Positions 36,701-46,600 are shown, counted from the stretch's first letter. The stretch: 64,000 bases of DNA from JBCCXL01 sp039191605 (GCA_039191605.1 JBCCXL010000003.1:310001-374000), one strand, 5' to 3'. Program-made: numbers and translations. The notes: generated by a model from the letters alone, not told the origin.

Positions 36701-38762
36701 CGCTGGCGGGCAGCTGGATGGCGGAGCCGGGGTAGAAGGGATCCGTACCGCCGAGGGCGGCGAGCTCGTATCCCGCGGCCCGGGTCCAGATGCTGGTGCC
36801 GGTGTTGCGCAGGGTGATGGCGGCGTTGGCGGTCGCGCCACAGGCCATCGCCGACGGCAGCGTCTCGGAGATCAGCTGAGCGTTGTCGGTGGTCTGACAG
36901 GTCACCGTGACCGCGCTGGAAGCGCCGCCGCCGAAGAAGTCGTTGTTGCCCTTCACCATTCGCCAGGTGGTGCTGTAGGAGCCACCGGTGGACGGTGCGG
37001 TGAGGGGGAAGTTGAAGGTGTAGTTCTGGTTGGGGGCCACGCTGCTGGGCAGCGGAATGCGGCCCGTGGGGTGGAAGGTGGTGTCGCCGCCGGGGGTCGC
37101 CAGGGCGTAATTCGCTCCCGGCGTCCAGGTGCTGGTGCCGGTGTTCTTCACCGTCACCTGGGCGTTGAAGCCAGCGCCGCAGGACAGGCTGCTGGGCAGG
37201 GTCGACGAGATCACCTGGGCGTCATCGCTGCTGGCGCAGTTGACGACGACGTTCTGGCTGACGGTGACGCCGAAGAACTCCACCAGCTCTTCCACCATGC
37301 GCCAATCGGTGAGGTAGGTCCCCGGGGCCGAAGGCGCGGTCATCTGGAAGTTGAAGGTATGAGTCTCGTTGGGCTCCACCGTCACCCCGGAGGGGATCCA
37401 GATTCGGCTGTTGTTGACGAAGGGATCGTCGTTGCCGAGGGCGCCGAGCTTGTAGTCGCGATCGCCGGAGACCTGTCGCCAGGTGGTGGTTCCGGTGTTG
37501 CGCAGGGTGATGCTGGCGGAGTAGTTCTGGCCGCAGGACAGGGCCGTCGGCAGGTTGTGGGTCACCAGCGCCGCGTTGTTGGTCAGCGTGCAGCTGACGT
37601 TGACGTTGCTGGCCGCCACGGCGCCGAAGAAGCTCACGCCCTCGCGCACCATCTGCCAGTCGGTGACGTAGCTGCCGGCGGTGGAGGGTGCTGTGAGATC
37701 CAGCGGGAAGGTGTAGGTCTGTCCCGGCGCCACCACGACTCCGGAGGGCAGCCACACTCGGTTGCTGGAGGTCAGCGGGTCGCTGCCGCCCACGGCGGCG
37801 AGCTTGTAGCCGCCGGAGGGCAGATCCCGAGACCAGGCGGTGGTGCCGATGTTGCGCACCGTCACGCTGCCGGAGAAGTTCTGCCCGCAGGTGAGATTCG
37901 TCGGCAGCACGGCGCTCACGATCTCCGCGTCGTCGATGTCCTGACAGGTCACCGAGACGTTGCGGGAGGCGACGCCGCCGAAGAATTCGACCAGCTCCTC
38001 GACCATTCGCCAGTCGGTGAAGTAATTGCCCTCGGTGCTGGGGGCGGTCATCGGGATCGAGAAGGTGTAGTTCTGACCCGGCGACACGGTGACGCCAGTG
38101 GGCAGCCACACGCGATGGTTGGAGGTGAAGGGATCGGCGTTATCCGGCGTTCCGAGCTTGAAGCCACCGCCCGGGAGATCCCGGGTCCAGTCGGTGGTGC
38201 CGATGTTCTTCATCGTCACCTGAGCGGTGTAGTTCTGACCGCAGGACAGAGAAGCCGGCAGGTTGTGGGAGATCACCTGAGCGCCGTTCTGGGCGGGGGT
38301 GCAGCTCACCGTGACCTGCCGCTGAACCACCGGTCCGAACCAGGCGACCCATTCCTCCACCATCTGCCAATCGGTGAGGTAAGTGCCCGGGGCGGTGGGG
38401 GCGATCATCGGCAGCGAAAAGACGTAGACCTGCCCTGGAGCGACGGTCACTCCCTCCGGCAGCCAGACCCGCTGCAGCGCGACGAAGGGATCATCGTCAT
38501 TGCGCGCGCCGAGCTTGTAGCCGCCACCGGGCAGGTCTCGGGTCCAGGTGGTGGACCCGATGTTTTCTAAGGTGATGTTGGCGGTGTAGCTCTCACCGCA
38601 GGCCAACGACTGAGGCAGGTCGTAGGAAACGACCCGCGCGTTGTTGACCTGGGCGGAGGCCATCGATGGAAAGACCAAGACCGCGAGGACCACCGCTATC
38701 CAGAAACAGGATAGGGGGGAAACCAAAGGCCGGCGCGATCCCCAGGGGTGGGAGGAAGGCAT
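33711..38762 (-). CDS. Secreted protein of nine FW (NBR1-like) repeats with C-terminal M74-type peptidase domain
   Basis: A 1683-residue exported protein (signal ends SMASAQ). From about residue 38 to 1090 there are nine repeats of 110-118 residues, each with an initial Cys, a N-T/I-G-T-T-W segment, an APGQ.YTF strand, TAPSTPGTY..DW and a final FFG...V.C. The spaced tryptophans match the four-tryptophan FW domain of NBR1. Two IPT/TIG-like domains follow (EPEIFSLEPQQIPVNAVTRI). The C-terminus has GDLSLMGGGFWGDHTSHQNG with LDVDMRY, and HHNHIHVRF, the zinc ligands of MepA-type murein endopeptidases (family M74). AAGGAG precedes the ATG. I infer a cell-wall or surface role. Confidence 0.85.
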   Translation of the reverse strand: MPSSHPWGSRRPLVSPLSCFWIAVVLAVLVFPSMASAQVNNARVVSYDLPQSLACGESYTANITLENIGSTTWTRDLPGGGYKLGARNDDDPFVALQRVWLPEGVTVAPGQVYVFSLPMIAPTAPGTYLTDWQMVEEWVAWFGPVVQRQVTVSCTPAQNGAQVISHNLPASLSCGQNYTAQVTMKNIGTTDWTRDLPGGGFKLGTPDNADPFTSNHRVWLPTGVTVSPGQNYTFSIPMTAPSTEGNYFTDWRMVEELVEFFGGVASRNVSVTCQDIDDAEIVSAVLPTNLTCGQNFSGSVTVRNIGTTAWSRDLPSGGYKLAAVGGSDPLTSSNRVWLPSGVVVAPGQTYTFPLDLTAPSTAGSYVTDWQMVREGVSFFGAVAASNVNVSCTLTNNAALVTHNLPTALSCGQNYSASITLRNTGTTTWRQVSGDRDYKLGALGNDDPFVNNSRIWIPSGVTVEPNETHTFNFQMTAPSAPGTYLTDWRMVEELVEFFGVTVSQNVVVNCASSDDAQVISSTLPSSLSCGAGFNAQVTVKNTGTSTWTPGANYALATPGGDTTFHPTGRIPLPSSVAPNQNYTFNFPLTAPSTGGSYSTTWRMVKGNNDFFGGGASSAVTVTCQTTDNAQLISETLPSAMACGATANAAITLRNTGTSIWTRAAGYELAALGGTDPFYPGSAIQLPASAQVGPGQQITLPLQLAAPTTSGTYRSDWRMRGPSGFFGAAVIQDIAVTCTAGSNNAAVVSHTLPAQLACGETRSVNVTMRNTGTTTWTRDLPLGGYKLAAVDDSDPFVNNTRSWLPEGVEIAPNQNHTFTLSFTAPETPGSYLTQWRMVEEGVEFFGPTAARLIQVNCGGGGGNDAATEVSSNFPAQMSCNDSTVAFTTLRNTGTSTWGAGYRLLALGGSDPLSPVSSVPVPSGTEVDPGESYTFQIPLEAPDIAGLYSTQWRMSHDGVGGFGPVVGRDVNVSCDGNPTTDDARVIAVNAPPSADCSTTVSASITMENNGANAWSGNYRLRPTAGNPLSSTPVSVSGTVSPGQSHTFALSLNTPAQDGSYSGGWRMENASGQSFGATAVLNLPVACGGGGNNGEPEIFSLEPQQIPVNAVTRITVSGRNLVGAVVSIATEPAEPGDPVPTSFPTLNLVSGNAAGTQLVVDINTNPAGVKGFYNLVVETSEGGTGSAFRVIPVGPDVDLWTPSEPTRGRTYSLMITGVNLRGASIGSPTPGIDVFGIVTSDNRIQGFMQVASSTPVGATSLLVSNHGETVSVPITVLNGSSANYNQTMITEEAQRQASLKGELVPEIYFQDMAFDSELAVARGYLPGQKFCTITLGWEIYSYNYTIALPFDPETGLILRAILEAMGLGETIPTGVKIFSAFVNVGLELRWTCWPVSQVQICIYGNIGFEIPGLGGQILSATGCFFGGVFIPTVTTTGILGDFQWGQNQQCVSIDPITIPGDGGEQRANITMTDCCAEDLRITSSGTSFPGTIYEFNFSGSEVPVAAIEPDPATCAAPVCEHRGTPTNGSLVNDASLPNTGAGYYYFRGGDAADTDDWSCADTIHADLATVGAGWPATRPRIGIGDLSLMGGGFWGDHTSHQNGLDVDMRYVRSDGQEAPVSFNNPGTPAIYDQAATQEMVDALIAEGAVLVIVDNRSGITGAVVQYENAQHHNHIHVRFADPDGTTN
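35500..38651 (-). repeat. Coding block of nine FW-type repeats
   Basis: The segment encodes nine consecutive repeats of about 330-350 bp. Copies 1-4 and 7 share DWTRDLPGGG-type and MVEE.VEFFG-type motifs; copies 5, 6, 8 and 9 are shorter and more diverged. Confidence 0.85.
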
Positions 38763-38996
38763 AGTGGATCTCCTTGGCGGAGTCGCCTCTCCAGACGAGA
38801 GACAGACCCCAAGTGTTCTTCTTGCCGCAAATGCGGGTGCTTCCTATACCCACGCGCAGAAGCGCCCCGGACTCCCTCACGGCAATTTGCCGAAAAGGGC
38901 CGGGGCGCTAAGAAGGCTTGGAGAGCTGCCGGGTTCTTGGCGGCTATCTAGGCGACGACTTCGGCGGGGGACGGTAGTGGGCGAGCGTCCTGAGGC

Positions 38997-40019
38997 TCAG
39001 GGCGCTAATCGCTGAACGGGTACCCGCAGGAAGCTCACTCGGAAGGGGAAACAGGACAGCTGGACCTCCGAGAGCAGGGTGGTTTCTGGCGGGACGCCGA
39101 TGAAGTGGACCCTTAACTCCAGCTTTTGACCAGGCTCCATGGAGACTTCGACCTTCCTCCGGCGCTGCCCATCGACCTCGAAGCCGATGGCCTTGACGGC
39201 GTCGGAGTCGACGGGAACCACCTTGCTGGTCTTATAGACGCTGAGCTTTCGGGGATTGCCCTCGTTCTTGATCTTGAAGTTGCAGAACACCGTTTGGGCG
39301 CTGAGCTGACAGTCGACAAGCTGAAAGTAATAGTTGGAGGCGAGGGCGGTTTCGTCGGCCTGGACGGTGGTGATCTTCCAGGTAGATCCCGAGCCTCGGG
39401 TCGGCCGTAGCTCCGTGATGAGGGCCGAGTTGATTCGGTCGTTTCTCGGCAGGCGCCGGGTCGCCGCGGCGAGGGTCTTGCCGGTTCTGATGTCGACGAT
39501 CTGGAGGCTTATTTCCACGGCCTCTCGGAGTCCGCGCAGCTCTCCGGACACCACCGCTGTGGCGCCCGACAGTGACTCATGGTCTCCGATGTCCTGGAAC
39601 CAGGTTCCCCGCTGCCGTTTGCGCTCGTCGATGAGCTGAGCGAGCTGAAGATCGTCTCGCACCACCACCGAAACGTGGGGGTGGGCTGCGATGAGTCGCT
39701 CTCTCAGCGCGTCTCGCAGGCTGTCTCCGAGCTGGGTTGGTTGCCCTTCGTCGTTGAGGATTCGAGTCAACAGGAAGGTGTGCTCTTCCTCAGGGCCGCT
39801 CTGCTCCAGCATGGCTTGGACCAAGCGGTCCACAACCCGGGAGTCAGCGTCCTGAGGCTCCGTTTTAGGGGAGAAGAGGAACCATCCCAGGAGCAGACCC
39901 AGCAGCAGGCCCAAGGCAAAGGCGATAGAGATTCGGACCGCTCCAGCCCGCTGGGGCTTTCTCTCTGGGGGCAAAGGAGTATCGTGCTCTTCGTGTTTCT
40001 CGACGGTGGAGCTCGTCAT
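38997..40019 (-). CDS. Single-pass membrane protein with FlgO/CsgG-like domain
   Basis: A 340-residue protein. One transmembrane helix (VRISIAFALGLLLGLLLGWF, about 28-47) follows a short basic cytoplasmic tail. Residues 95-195 resemble the FlgO/CsgG nucleotide-free fold: LGDSLRDALRERL, VVVRDDLQLAQLIDE, GATAVVSGELRGL and LQIVDIRTGKTLAAA. The rest is predicted periplasmic beta structure with paired cysteines (VDCQL, VFCNF). It is divergent from a CHAT-domain membrane protein 224 bases away, a shared-promoter arrangement that suggests a functional pair. Role unknown. Confidence 0.72.
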   Translation of the reverse strand: MTSSTVEKHEEHDTPLPPERKPQRAGAVRISIAFALGLLLGLLLGWFLFSPKTEPQDADSRVVDRLVQAMLEQSGPEEEHTFLLTRILNDEGQPTQLGDSLRDALRERLIAAHPHVSVVVRDDLQLAQLIDERKRQRGTWFQDIGDHESLSGATAVVSGELRGLREAVEISLQIVDIRTGKTLAAATRRLPRNDRINSALITELRPTRGSGSTWKITTVQADETALASNYYFQLVDCQLSAQTVFCNFKIKNEGNPRKLSVYKTSKVVPVDSDAVKAIGFEVDGQRRRKVEVSMEPGQKLELRVHFIGVPPETTLLSEVQLSCFPFRVSFLRVPVQRLAP

Positions 40020-40243
40020 GAGGACAGAGATCTCCTCTCTTCCCGCTCGCAGACTACCTAGCTAGGCTTCGCTCGCGACGAAGCCCTAAGGAACGGGGAA
40101 TTCCACAAGGCCGGGATGGTAAACAGAGTAGTGGGCTGGATGCAGTAGTACGATCAAACGCGAAAACTCGGCGCAGAGGGGGCCATCCCCGGTACATTTC
40201 TTAATTGAAGTAGCTTGGTTGATGCAGCTTGATTGGAGTGGCG

Positions 40244-41998
40244 ATGCATTGGATCGATCTCATCCTGCAATTTGGACCCCGGCAGGAGCGGGAAGAGGGG
40301 CGGCAGGGCTGGACCTTGAGAGCGGAGTGGCGCGGGGAGCGGGAAGAGACGTTCTTCGAGGAGCCTTTTGACGCTCGCCAATGGCGCAGCGTAGAGCGTG
40401 CCCGAGGGCGTGATCAGCTACCTCGAAGTAAGGGCTTCCAGGGCGGACGGGGCTCCGTGGAGTCGTCGGCCCGGGATCTGGGAGAGATACTCTTTTCTGC
40501 GGTGTTCACCACCCCCGTCAGCAGGCTTTGGGAGCGAGCGCAGGAGGTTCGCCAGCGGCCGGATGAGGGAGTTCGGATAGTGATCGACCTTTCCGCCAAG
40601 GCGGCACGGAGGCTTGGAGAGCATCGCTGGGAGCTGCTGGCCGAGCCGGGCTCGAAGCGCATCCTGGCGCGGGAGAAGAACGCCGCCATCGTGCGCCGGC
40701 TGGCGTCAGCGTCGAGCCCCCTTCCGAAGGAGCCCTCGCCCTTTCGCCTGCTGGTGCTTCATGGCCCACAGCCAGAGCTGTCGGGCAACTCGGCAGATGA
40801 ACCGGAGGCAGCCCGCAACGCCTGGCTATCCTTTCGGCAGGAGGCCGAGGGGATTACGGCTCTACGCTCTGCCGGCTGGGAAGTCGAGACGGTGACGGTC
40901 TCTAGTCGCCGCGAGCTGCTGCGCTCTCTGCAAGGGATCGAGCAGCGCCCGATTCACGGTCTTCACTTGATCGGCCACGGAGGCTATGACGTGACCTGGG
41001 ACCTTGGCTCACTGGCTCTCGGTGGTGAGGAGGGGTCCATTGAAGATGCTGACCTCGCCCAGATGCTGCACCGAGTCGAAGGGCTGCGCTTCGTTTTCCT
41101 CAATCTATGCAGTGGCGCTCGAGGTGCCGAAAGCGGAGGCCTGGCAGCGCAGCTCAGCGCGGTAGGGATTCCCGCTGTGCTGGCTGCCGGTCGGTCTATC
41201 GGTGGCGAGGCAGCAAAAGAGCTAGCTCTCGAGTTCTACCGGGAACTCGGGCGTGGTCGGCGGCTGGTGGAGGCCCTCAGCGAAGCTCGCTTGGCGGTCG
41301 GCGGGGAGGTGGGGCATCCGCTGGAGTGGTCTGCCTACCAACTCTTCGAGGCGGGGGAATCCATGGCTCTGGTGACTCCAGGCGAGAAGATGGGAGCCTC
41401 GGACGCGACCGTCGTCGGTACTCTCGGGTCATCCGCCGGGTCGGGGGGGCCGGCGCTGAGCTCATCACCGCCGAACTCGTTGCAGTATCGTCCGTCGGTA
41501 ATGAGAGCCTTCTCCAAGGCGATAGGCGTCGGTCTCGCAACCCTCCTGCTGGCAACCTATCTTTTGTCCTATGTCGGCAGCTGGCCTCCGCGTCCGGGCT
41601 ACGCTGGGGAGCTGCCCCTGCTGAGCCTGTGGCCCACTGCGGGCGATCGTACGGTGGGGGCGGGTGCCAGGGACCTTCCGGAGAAAGCTCCCCCGATCCC
41701 CTCGGCGGCTTCTGGAGATGCCGAGGCGGCGCCCTCGGAGCGACAGAATCAGCAGCTGACCCTATCCACTCGCGACAGCGAGGAGCTGTGGGGAGGCCGC
41801 TGGATTTTGAATCGCGCTCAGCTCGCGGGTCGGTGGGAGTTGAGCCTCAGCCTGCTGCTGCCGGACGGTCAGGTGGTGGAGCGCCCGATCTACGGCCCCG
41901 GCCCCCTCGAATTGGGGGAGGAGAGCCCCTGGCGGGTCTACGTCGAGCGCGTAGACCCGGCCCAGGGGGAGGCCGCGATCATCGTGTCGACTCCTTGA
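40244..41998 (+). CDS. CHAT-domain (caspase-like) membrane protein
   Basis: About 584 residues. The CHAT domain spans residues 165-375. LHLIGHGGYD carries the catalytic His (about 245) and VFLNLCSGARG the catalytic Cys (about 289), with GIPAVLAAGRSI after it, as in caspase-HetF-associated-with-TPR proteases. One transmembrane helix at about 426-445 (AIGVGLATLLLATYLLSYV) places a 130-residue C-terminal part outside the cytoplasm. The ATG at 40244 is chosen with GGAG 5 bases upstream; a TTG 15 bases earlier is in frame. No TPR repeats are present, unlike most CHAT proteins. Target unknown. Confidence 0.83.
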   Translation: MHWIDLILQFGPRQEREEGRQGWTLRAEWRGEREETFFEEPFDARQWRSVERARGRDQLPRSKGFQGGRGSVESSARDLGEILFSAVFTTPVSRLWERAQEVRQRPDEGVRIVIDLSAKAARRLGEHRWELLAEPGSKRILAREKNAAIVRRLASASSPLPKEPSPFRLLVLHGPQPELSGNSADEPEAARNAWLSFRQEAEGITALRSAGWEVETVTVSSRRELLRSLQGIEQRPIHGLHLIGHGGYDVTWDLGSLALGGEEGSIEDADLAQMLHRVEGLRFVFLNLCSGARGAESGGLAAQLSAVGIPAVLAAGRSIGGEAAKELALEFYRELGRGRRLVEALSEARLAVGGEVGHPLEWSAYQLFEAGESMALVTPGEKMGASDATVVGTLGSSAGSGGPALSSSPPNSLQYRPSVMRAFSKAIGVGLATLLLATYLLSYVGSWPPRPGYAGELPLLSLWPTAGDRTVGAGARDLPEKAPPIPSAASGDAEAAPSERQNQQLTLSTRDSEELWGGRWILNRAQLAGRWELSLSLLLPDGQVVERPIYGPGPLELGEESPWRVYVERVDPAQGEAAIIVSTP

Positions 41999-42028
41999 TC
42001 GCTGGCGAAATGCTCTAGACGTGAGGCC

Positions 42029-43411
42029 TCAGCGGGCCGCGGCCTCGGAAGAAGCCTGGGGCGCCCGGAGGTCGTAGACGTAGAGCTTGTCCTGTTCCCG
42101 CAGGTAGAGGAGCCCGTGGGCGATCACCGGGTGGGGCCAGCTCTCGTGCTCGACGTTGGGAATGCGGAAGGATCCGTGCTCCCGGTAGGCCTCGGGGGTG
42201 GCTTCGGCGAGGATCACCAGGCCGTCCTGGTAGCGCAGGTAGAGCCGGCCGTCGGCGTAGGCGATAGCGGCGGAGCTCTTGCCCTTGTTGCGCTCCGGAC
42301 CCCAGGCGATCTCGCCGTCCTTGAGCCTCACCGCCAGCGGCAGGCCCTTGTTGTGGCCGGTGCCGGTGAAGACGTGGTCGCGATGGAGGATCAGGCCGCC
42401 GTGGTGGTTCTGCATCTTGTTGCCGGGCAGGAAGTAGACCTCCTCCGCCTGGATGCTGGAGCGGCCGTTCTCGCCCTTGACGCTCTGCAGGTGGATCAGC
42501 GCCGAGCCGGTGTTGTAGCCGGTGGAGGCGAAGATGTAGTCGCCGTCCACCAGCGGGGTGGCGATATTGGCGATGTCGTTGGCGACCTTGTTGTAGGCCC
42601 ACAGGAACTTGCCGCTGGCGGCGTCGACGCCGATCACGCCGCGGCCGAGGAGCTGCACATATTGCTTGGTGCCCACGGCGTTGGAGATCACCACCGAAGA
42701 ATAGCCGGCGCCGTCGAGGCCGGCGGGGCCGAGATCCTGTGGCAGCTGAGTGCGCCAGATTTCCTCACCGCTCTTGCGGTCGAGGGCTACCAGAGCGGCG
42801 TCGTTGGCTCCGGGGGTGACGATCACCCGATCTCCGTCCACCAGCGGCGACTCGGCGAATTTCCAGTGCACCCGGCCCTGGGCCAGCATGAGGTGGCCGC
42901 CGAAGTCCTTCGGCAGGTTGCGCTGCCAGTGGGTCTCGCCGGTGGCGGCGTCGAGGCAGTAGAGGTCACCCTCGGTGCTGAGCACGAAGACCTGGCCATC
43001 GGAATAGGTGGGGGTGGAGCGGGGGCCGAGGTAGCGATCGTCCCAGGAGGGGCCGATCTCCTTGGCCCACAGCAGCTTGCCGCTGCCGTCCTCCAGAGCG
43101 AAGGCGTGCTGGCTGCCTTCCTTATCGCCGAGGGTGAAGACCTTGCCGTCGGCCACCGAGACGCTGGAGAAGCCGCTGCCGAGGCCGGCGGCCTGCCAGG
43201 CCAGCGGCGGGCCGGCCTCGGGCCAGCTCTGCAGCAGACCGGTGCTCGGGGCTTTACCGTCCCGCTCCTGGCCCCGCCACTGGGGCCAATCCTCCGCCTC
43301 GCTCTGCTGAGGGGCGATGGCGAGAATCCATCCTGCCGCGAGGAGCAGGGCGAGGGCCCAAACGGGCAGACGGAGCCAAGTCGAGGACTGGGTGCGAAGG
43401 GAGTGGGCCAT
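42029..43411 (-). CDS. Exported PQQ-like beta-propeller protein
   Basis: A 460-residue protein with a signal segment (VWALALLLAAGWILAIA) and repeated propeller blades with the PQQ-repeat style W motifs: DWPQWRGQERDGK, GKLLWAKEIG, GETHWQRNLP, GEEIWRTQLP and GKFLWAYNKV. Such outer-membrane or periplasmic propellers are common in Planctomycetota and Acidobacteriota; many lack enzyme activity, and no PQQ-dehydrogenase catalytic set is clear. The ATG at 43411 has GGAGA upstream. It is monocistronic, downstream of the CHAT gene but on the opposite strand. Confidence 0.83.
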   Translation of the reverse strand: MAHSLRTQSSTWLRLPVWALALLLAAGWILAIAPQQSEAEDWPQWRGQERDGKAPSTGLLQSWPEAGPPLAWQAAGLGSGFSSVSVADGKVFTLGDKEGSQHAFALEDGSGKLLWAKEIGPSWDDRYLGPRSTPTYSDGQVFVLSTEGDLYCLDAATGETHWQRNLPKDFGGHLMLAQGRVHWKFAESPLVDGDRVIVTPGANDAALVALDRKSGEEIWRTQLPQDLGPAGLDGAGYSSVVISNAVGTKQYVQLLGRGVIGVDAASGKFLWAYNKVANDIANIATPLVDGDYIFASTGYNTGSALIHLQSVKGENGRSSIQAEEVYFLPGNKMQNHHGGLILHRDHVFTGTGHNKGLPLAVRLKDGEIAWGPERNKGKSSAAIAYADGRLYLRYQDGLVILAEATPEAYREHGSFRIPNVEHESWPHPVIAHGLLYLREQDKLYVYDLRAPQASSEAAAR

Positions 43412-43571
43412 GGGTCTCTCCTCGAGAAAGCCGGATAGAAGTCGGTCCCGCCGACGCGCCCTGGTGAAAAGGCACGGGCGCTGGGAGTCGGGTCGACGAG
43501 GGATTGGGCCAGAGCTTATACCGAGGGGGCCGCGGCTTCGTAGTCGGCGGTGTAAAGAGTTGTGAAGACGA

Positions 43572-43633
43572 AAAATCCCCCCGCCTGGAGATCCGCGCCG
43601 GAGGGCTACCAGCGCGTTTCCCCAGACGGGGGG
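43572..43633 (-). terminator. Intrinsic terminator after S1 protease 1
   Basis: On the minus strand the arms CCAGACGGGGGG-complement and CCAGGCGGGGGG (12 bp with one G-U pair, 43577-43588 with 43622-43633) are followed by ATTTTTCG. The loop is about 33 bases. It lies about 65 bases past the stop. Confidence 0.55.
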
Positions 43634-43673
43634 AGGAGGAGGACTCCCGAATGTGCTAGATCCGGAAGACCGA

Positions 43674-43699
43674 GGGGTGGGAGTTAGGGGTGGGGATTA
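43674..43699 (-). repeat. 13-bp duplicated stop-codon segment
   Basis: On the minus strand, TAATCCCCACCCC, which begins with the stop codon of the S1 protease, is followed directly by TAACTCCCACCCC. Confidence 0.75.
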
Positions 43700-46600
43700 G
43701 AAGTCGAAGGTCGTGAAGTCGACTCCGCCGCAATAGTTGCCGAGGGCGTTGTTGTAGATGGCGATATTGCCGGTGAGGGTGTCGGTGACTTCCATGGAGA
43801 AATCCCGATCGGTGAGGGAGCCATAGAAGACCCAGTAGTCGCCGAGGTATTCGAGGACCTTGACCACGACTTCGGTGTTGTCGGCGGTGAAGAACCAGAA
43901 GGATCCGGTGTCGGTGGTCAGGCCCACCGCCGGCTGCGGCACTTCGCTGCGCAGCACCCGCACCTCGAATCGCTGGGTCTGGAGGCAGAGGGTGGTGCTG
44001 TTGGGGATGCAGGATCCGAGGTTCTGACCCGGTCCGGTGACGATCTCGTCGGGGCCGACGGTCACGGCGCCGATGGGTGCCGGTGCTCGGGTGAGCTCAG
44101 AGGCCAGCCCAGAAGACAGCCCAGCGGACAGCTCAGAGGCTAGATACTGGTTGGCGTCCAGGAGAACACCGCCGCTGCGGGAGGCTTCCGGCGCTCCAGG
44201 AATCTGGAGCATCTGATCCTCGAAGGCGCGGTAGTCGAAGCCGCCGCAGAAGTTGTCTGTTGGCTTGTGGAAGGTCTGCTGCAGACCGGTGAAGGTGTCG
44301 GTGATGATGAGGTCGTAGTCGAAGCTCGTGAGTGAGCCGTGGAAGACCCAGAAGTAGCCGGCGGTATCGGGCCCGAGGATCTTGACTCCGATCTCGAGGT
44401 TGTTGGCGCTGAAGAACCAGAACAGGCCGTTCTGATCGTCCTTGGGAACTGCCCGGGCGACGGAGCCGCCGCTATCGAATTCGGCGGTGACCTGGAAGCG
44501 GTCGTTGCGCAGGCAGAGGGTGTAGGCGTCCTCGACGCAGGGAGGCACCGTCTGGTTGTCGATGGTGATGTCGTGGCCGTTCCCCAAGGTGGTGGAGTAG
44601 CCGGCGTCATCGGTCACCACGGCGCGCACCGGATAGGTTCCGTTGGGCAGGGTGGTGGTGTCGAAGTCCGCGGACCAGCCGACGTTGGGGCAGTCGGGAT
44701 CGGGGATGGCGATGGCGTTGCAGACGTCGGTGCGGGTGACCGACTGGGTGGGGCCGGCGGGCAGTCCGCCGACGGTGACGGCTACCGAATCGATGCCGTC
44801 GGGATCCATGGCCCATCCGGTGATGGAGACCGCCGGGCCGGCGACGGTGCTGCCGTCGACGGGCGCTTCGAGGTTACCGAGAGGCTCGCGCACCGTCTGG
44901 GTGGAGCGGGTGCCGGTGATGCGGAAGTTGTCGCAGGCGTCCCAGGCTCGGGCCCGGTAGGTGAGGTTGCCGGTGGGGAAGTCGTTAGCGTCGAGGTGGC
45001 ACTCGTAGGGTGCTGTGGTGTCGGTGCAGAGGATCTGCCCGCTGGGGCTGCGGTAGAAGTCCACCCGGGTGACGCCGACGTTGTCGGAGGCGTTGGCCCG
45101 CAGGGTGAATTCATCCCAGACGTAGGCCGGCAGGCTGCCCTGGTGGCTGACGTTGGGAAGGGTGGTATCGCCGCAGCCACTCACGGTGACCGAGCGCACC
45201 TGGTCGTCGCTCTGTCCAGCGTTGTCGGTGACCCGCAGGCGCACGCTGTAGGTGTTGGCGCTGGCGTAGGTGTGCTGGGTGGTCACGCCGGACCCCTGAG
45301 CGCCATCGCCGAAGAACCATTGGTAGGAGGCGATGCCGTTGTCGTCGGTGGAGCCGCTGCCGTTGAAGGAGCAGGTCAGGCCGTTGCAGCTGAAGGTGAA
45401 GGAGGCGACGGGGGGATCGTCCTGGGATCCCACGGTGACCGTCTTGGTGAGCTCGTTTGCCAGGCCGGCGTTGTCGGTGACCCGCAGGCGCACGCTGTAG
45501 GTGTTGGCGCTGGCGTAGGTGTGCTGGGTGGTGACGCCGGTCCCCTGGGCGCCGTCGCCGAAGAACCATTGGTAGGAGACGATGCCGCTGTCGTCGCTGG
45601 AGGCGCTGGCGTCGAAGGAGCACGTGAGGCTGGAGCAGGTGAACGAGAACGCCGCGACGGGGGGTTGATTCGGCGAGCCGATGGCGTTGGGCGGCAGGTC
45701 GTCGCCGAGATGGTTGATGATGTCGTCGATGGCCACGGCGCGATTGGGGTCGCCGCCGGTGTTGGTGCACTGGACGTCGCCGCGGCAGTGCAGCAGCCCC
45801 ACCACCTGGTGATCGCTGTAGCCCAGCACCGGAGAGCCGGACGATCCACCGCGAACATCCGCCCAGGTGCCGACGGCGGGGAGCACGCCGGTACACGAGG
45901 GCTCTCCGAGGCCGGTCACGGTGGGGTAGCCGTTGACGTCCTGGACGTGGGTGGACGCTACGGCGATCCGTTTGCCCCAGCCGCCGGGGTGCTGCGGAAT
46001 ATAGATGCGCTCGCCGACGGCGGCTCCGCTGGCCCGCAGCTGGAGGTAGCCCTGGGAGTTCGCTAGAGATTCCGGCAGCTTGATCAGGCTGTAATCCAGG
46101 GCAACGTCGGTGCGAATCAGGGTGCCGGAGGGGTGAACCTGGCCCGGGCAGGCACCGGCGAAGCCGCAGTCCTGGTTGCAGTTGAGGGCTTCGGCGTTGA
46201 ATTCGTAGTCGGTATTCATCGCTTCGCCGGCGTTGCGGATGCAGTGATTGTTGGTGATCAGGTGACCTTCGGAGCCCACCAGCCAGCCGGTGCAGCGGCG
46301 GGTGCCGCTGATGGTCAAGCGGGCGACGGTCTGGCTCTTGTTGAGGACCGTGGGTTCGGAGGTTTGATAGCAAATGGGGTTGCGGGTGTCGTCGGTGCCG
46401 CAGAATCTGTTGTTGCCGGTGGGTTCCGGCAGGTTCATGAGCTCGCCCAGGCCTCTCTGCCAGAAGTCGTTGATCTCCTGCTGGCTGTAGCCCCGGGCGT
46501 AGCCGTCGATCTTGTAGCCGAAGCCGCGGCGGCTGCCGCTGGTGGTGAAGAGCTCCACGATGGCGGTATCTCCCTTGACGTGGGTGGCGTACCAGCCGTT

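Noticed and set aside
34083..38570. Very long open frame on the plus strand opposite the FW-repeat protein
   Set aside because: It is antisense to a protein with clear domains and signal peptide; its Gly/Val/His/Ala-rich translation is typical of GC-rich shadow frames.
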